Assembly: GCF_000383095.1 (NCBI RefSeq)
Contig: NZ_AORL01000015.1
Location: 124,008-188,007 of the forward strand
Reading direction: 5' to 3'
Source: Sphingomonas sp. PR090111-T3T-6A
Lineage (GTDB): Bacteria > Pseudomonadota > Alphaproteobacteria > Sphingomonadales > Sphingomonadaceae
Length of the DNA stretch: 64,000 bases
This document shows positions 61,148 to 64,000 of this stretch, in pieces. Position 1 is the first letter of the stretch, and the number at the start of each line of letters is the position of its first letter. The position numbers and the translations under genes are program-made. A model generated the notes under the pieces. The model was not told the origin of the DNA and searched no databases. It was given only the letters and a program-made list of their open reading frames with translations.

Positions 61148-62088
61148 GCTGCTTCGATGTGGCGGTGCCGCAGGCTGAGCGGCGCGGTGGCGCACTCGTT
61201 GTTCGGTCCTTGCAACGATGGGCAGTCCATGCAGGTGATGTGGGTGGCGACGCCGTCCTGCGCGAGACGGGAATTGGCGTCGGTGAGAATTCGGATCACG
61301 GCGGCCGCCGCCGCAGCCTCGTCAGCCGCGCCTGGGCAGATGGCGGTGACCGCCACCGTCTCAGCATCGGACGTCCTGGTCACGCGGACGACGCGGTCCT
61401 TGGGCGTGATGCGGTAGCCGTTCGCGTTGCGGACCCCCACCTGGAACTTCAGGAAGAGATAGATCGCATTCCTATAGTACATCCTCAGGAGCGACCGCGG
61501 CGCGCCGCCCTCGAAGAACAGGCGTCCGATGCCGTCGTCGCGGGTCATGCCGGCATGGAAGTCGTTGAGCGACAAAGGCAGGGCCGTGAGCCCTCCATTC
61601 TGCCACGCGGTCGCCAGATGCGCGGACAGCATCATCTCGACCGGCGCAGCGAGCTGCAGGCACCCCAGCCTTACCTGGACCGCGCCCGTGTTCGGGTTGA
61701 AGGTGACAGAAGTCTGTGCGCCGAGCTGATGCTGATCGAGTGCGGCCTGATGCGCTGCCGCCGTGTTCAGGTCCGTCGCGCCGAGCGCGATCGCCGCGCG
61801 GGTGAGGCTCTCGTTGCAGAGGTGGACGGCCCCGGCGACCGCCGCGCCGTTGTTGAGCGCGACTGCCGGTCCCAGCGCGGTCGCGGTGGGCAGGAAGTCG
61901 TGCAGGACCAACGTGACCGGAGCGCCTGTCGCCAGCCGGCCGTCGGCGCGTTCCGCGAGCAGCCAGTCGAGCACGGTCTCGACGAACTGCGTGTCCCTGT
62001 CGAAGAGGCGGTGCGAGAAGTTGCGCCGCGCGGCCGACATCGCAGCGATCTCTGCTGGGGACATCGGTGGAGGTGGCGTTGTGGCCAT
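61144..62088 (-). CDS. Unrecognised protein of the coupled operon
   Basis: A 314-residue protein I do not recognise. It begins with a Thr/Pro-rich segment, then a helical part with R-R-N-F-S-H-R-L-F near residue 22 and V-E-T-V-L-D-W-L-L. The middle has Y-Y-R-N-A-I-Y-L-F-L-K-F near residue 208. Near the end a cysteine cluster occurs, C-M-D-C-P-S-L and then C-A-T-A, possibly binding a metal. Both ends overlap the neighbouring genes by ATGA, so its product is needed together with theirs. Confidence 0.75.
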   Translation of the reverse strand: MATTPPPPMSPAEIAAMSAARRNFSHRLFDRDTQFVETVLDWLLAERADGRLATGAPVTLVLHDFLPTATALGPAVALNNGAAVAGAVHLCNESLTRAAIALGATDLNTAAAHQAALDQHQLGAQTSVTFNPNTGAVQVRLGCLQLAAPVEMMLSAHLATAWQNGGLTALPLSLNDFHAGMTRDDGIGRLFFEGGAPRSLLRMYYRNAIYLFLKFQVGVRNANGYRITPKDRVVRVTRTSDAETVAVTAICPGAADEAAAAAAVIRILTDANSRLAQDGVATHITCMDCPSLQGPNNECATAPLSLRHRHIEAA

Positions 62089-62720
62089 CAGGCTGCCCGC
62101 CTCGCCTGCAGATAGTCGAAGTAGAGGGCGATGCTCTCGCGGGCGCCCGGCCGGACTCCGTCGACCTCAAAGTCGGCGACGTGGCGCGCAGTCGCCGCCG
62201 CGAGATTCTCCTCTCTGAGGTCGCGGATGTCGCCCACGGCCATCCGGCCATCCCGGAAGGTCGCATCCTGGTCGATAATCTGGTCCGCATGGTCCGGGTC
62301 GAGCTCGGCGAAGCTGGCGACGAGATCCTGCACGAAGCCTGAGGTCCGCCGTCCCCAGCGCGAGCGCTTCAGGATGCTCGACACCTCGACGCCGGCCGCC
62401 GTGATGGCAAACCGGGACTCCCAACCGTCGTCCCGGATGCTTCTGCGTGCTTCAGACGATGCGAAACCGCTGGCAGCGAGGCGCAGCAGCTCTTCCTGGG
62501 CCTCGGGATAGAAGGGCCTGTCGCGGAACTTCAGTATCTTTGGAACGGGTTCTTCGACGCCGTGCACCGGGGCGAGGACGGCCGCGTAGAAGAAGAGCAG
62601 ATGCAGCTTCTCCTGGCTCACGGGGGCAAGGCCCTGGCGAGTGGCCTCTTCGAGGACGAAGATCAGCCAGCCCCGCAGCCGATGTGGGGCGCCGCCGAAC
62701 TGGATCGGTTCGTCGATCAC
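62088..62720 (-). CDS. Probable middle component of an ABC/SMC three-part system
   Basis: A 210-residue protein with GTG start overlapping the stop of the SMC-like gene (GTGA). It has Q-E-K-L-H-L-L-F-F-Y-A-A-V-L-A-P-V-H-G near residue 38 and R-D-R-P-F-Y-P-E-A-Q-E-E-L-L-R-L-A near 68, followed by G-R-R-T-S-G-F-V-Q-D-L. This helical pattern resembles small middle components in ABC-type three-component conflict systems, which usually include a winged-helix. The assignment rests on pattern and position only. Confidence 0.55.
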   Translation of the reverse strand: MIDEPIQFGGAPHRLRGWLIFVLEEATRQGLAPVSQEKLHLLFFYAAVLAPVHGVEEPVPKILKFRDRPFYPEAQEELLRLAASGFASSEARRSIRDDGWESRFAITAAGVEVSSILKRSRWGRRTSGFVQDLVASFAELDPDHADQIIDQDATFRDGRMAVGDIRDLREENLAAATARHVADFEVDGVRPGARESIALYFDYLQARRAA

Positions 62721-64000
62721 CGGTCGCCGGACTCCCGTTCTTCCCCGGCCTTCAGCTCGCCTACCGCCTCGCCGTAGCGATCGTCGTAGAACTCCTGGTT
62801 CTGCCGATACGCCTTGGTCGGCCGCGCGATCTTCAGAAGGTTGAGGGTCCGGCGTTTGCGCGTGTCCAGATCCTCAGCATCCGGAGTGCCGAGAAGTCTC
62901 GCGATCATGCGTTCGCGCGTCAGGTTGCTGGTTACGAGAAGGACGTTGTCGTGGTTTGCGGCGGCGTAGTTTCTCAGAAGCGCGCCGGCCTTCTCGACGA
63001 AGAACGCGTCGAGGCTGGCCTCGGGCGTCTCGACGGCCAGCATCGATGCACTGCCGGTCGTCGCCACGTGGAGCAGCGCCATGCGGAAGGCGAGATCGAT
63101 GAACTCCTTCTGGGATTCCGAAACCTCGGTGTGCCAATTGCGCACCGTCGGCATCGCATCCGCGCCGGAAGCGAGATAGACTTCGAAGGCCGGCCAGTCG
63201 ATCTTCTCGTCGGACTGGGCGACCCTGGCCTCACGATCGGTGCGGTACCGCAGCCTGCAGTCCTCCACCATGAAGGCCGAGGCATATTCCTGGAAGGCGC
63301 TGATGATCGCCTCGTGCTTATCGGCGATGTAGTGTTTCGACTGCTCGACTAGACCCTTGTGCCACGCGACGAGGCCGTCCAACTCAGCCCGCAAAGAGGC
63401 GACTTCCGCGTCGATTTCGTCGAGCCGCCCGCGCAATTCGGCGACCTTGGCGATCTGTTCCGCCCGCTGGGCCTCGCTCCGTTCGCGGCGCCTAGCCTGT
63501 TCGAGGTGGGTGAGCGTCCGCTGGAGATCGTCGTTCGCGCGTCGGTATTGGACGCTCAGGTCGGCGGACATCTGGGTGAGACGATCGACCAGCCGGCGCT
63601 TCTGCTCTGCGGTGGCCTCGGCAGCCCTGAGCTCCTCCAGGCGGGCGTCGCTCAGATCCTCAATGTTCTCCTCGCCGACCGAGATGTCCGCTTCGCAGAC
63701 CGGGCATTGATGATGCTCCATGAGCATGCGGGCGCGTTCGTATGTGGCCTCCGTCTTGGTCCCGCAGACGAGGCAGCCCTCGTGCGAAGCGAGCGACTGC
63801 AGGATCAGGTCACCCGGCGCGCGCACCGCGCGGAAGGCTTGCTGGAAGTAGGCTGCCTCGAGGCTGCGAAGGGTGACCTGGGCCTCGAACGCGTCGGCGC
63901 GTGCGCGCAGAAGGTTGTCCTCAGTCTTTCCGATCTCCCCGCTGAAGAACTCGCGTTGAGCCAAGAGATCGTGGCGGGCTTCGTCGAGGGCCGCCACCTC
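62717..64000 (-). CDS. SMC/Rad50-like ATPase with zinc-binding cysteines (5' truncated by window)
   Basis: At least 427 residues are visible; the reading frame is still open at the window edge, so the Walker A part is outside. A CX2C motif (C-L-V-C-G) and a second CX2C (C-P-V-C-E) 19 residues later can bind zinc. Then comes a long coiled coil (E/R/A-rich, near residues 120-215 of the visible part). The C-terminal ABC half has the signature-like V-S-E-S-Q-K-E-F-I-D-L-A and the D-loop P-E-A-S-L-D; Walker B reads M-L-A-V-E-T-P-E. Such proteins act on DNA ends or sense foreign DNA. It is the first gene of the visible four-gene operon. Confidence 0.8.
   Translation of the reverse strand, partial: EVAALDEARHDLLAQREFFSGEIGKTEDNLLRARADAFEAQVTLRSLEAAYFQQAFRAVRAPGDLILQSLASHEGCLVCGTKTEATYERARMLMEHHQCPVCEADISVGEENIEDLSDARLEELRAAEATAEQKRRLVDRLTQMSADLSVQYRRANDDLQRTLTHLEQARRRERSEAQRAEQIAKVAELRGRLDEIDAEVASLRAELDGLVAWHKGLVEQSKHYIADKHEAIISAFQEYASAFMVEDCRLRYRTDREARVAQSDEKIDWPAFEVYLASGADAMPTVRNWHTEVSESQKEFIDLAFRMALLHVATTGSASMLAVETPEASLDAFFVEKAGALLRNYAAANHDNVLLVTSNLTRERMIARLLGTPDAEDLDTRKRRTLNLLKIARPTKAYRQNQEFYDDRYGEAVGELKAGEERESGDR

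Noticed and set aside
57216-64000. Identification as a Dnd, Wadjet or Qat system
   Set aside because: No cysteine desulfurase-like or DndB/C genes, no JetA/B/D partners and no QueC-like or TatD-like genes are visible; only single components are shared.

Overview
The window looks like a chromosome segment of a high-GC alphaproteobacterium, most likely a sphingomonad (Sphingomonadaceae). This is an inference from uniformly high GC, tightly packed genes with ATGA/TGATG stop-start overlaps, and gene content: a SulP permease, many Tat or Sec exported hydrolases, IclR-controlled beta-oxidation genes, and GST and VOC proteins. I see no rRNA, tRNA or CRISPR array.

Positions 1-43,900 read as ordinary chromosome. 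They start with a small enzyme run (VOC, RibD-like reductase, GST) and a SulP permease coupled to a ParB-like protein. A glycoprotein-degrading pair follows (GH92 mannosidase and glycosylasparaginase), then exported peptidases (S53, M48, M28), a catalase-like peroxidase, an L,D-transpeptidase-like protein and an AraC/nitroreductase/AhpD-like run. Next come a GH47 mannosidase carrying a perfect in-frame 120-bp tandem duplication and a PoxB-type pyruvate oxidase. An IclR regulator faces a five-gene acyl-CoA oxidation operon at 26,463-33,809 (FadB-like, acyl-CoA ligase, thiolase, two acyl-CoA dehydrogenases), with an array of related half-sites between them. A LysR gene faces a run of hydrolase, old yellow enzyme, SDR and DUF427, followed by a second LysR/esterase pair and a NUC1 nuclease.

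Positions ~43,950-57,100 form a scarred accessory region. It holds remnants of LysR, autotransporter, CzcA-type RND pump and aldehyde dehydrogenase genes; a TacA/TacT-like toxin-antitoxin pair with a palindromic operator; a serine recombinase; two orphan antitoxin-like genes; a TetR/hydrolase pair with twin operators; and an arsenic operon (arsR, arsC, aquaporin, arsH). Two diverged copies of one ancestral segment flank the arsenic region. Each copy keeps a different intact gene: an ImmA/IrrE-like protein without HEXXH in one, an MbcA/Xre-like protein in the other.

Positions 57,216-64,000 hold the most interesting block. A PIN-domain protein and a small HTH-like protein lie divergent from a DNA methyltransferase. 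The methyltransferase converges, sharing a CTAG, on a four-gene translationally coupled operon: an SMC-like ATPase with zinc-binding cysteines (cut by the window edge), a small middle component, a protein I do not recognise, and a KAP-type membrane P-loop NTPase. It has the architecture of an anti-mobile-element defence system, but I cannot match it to a named one.
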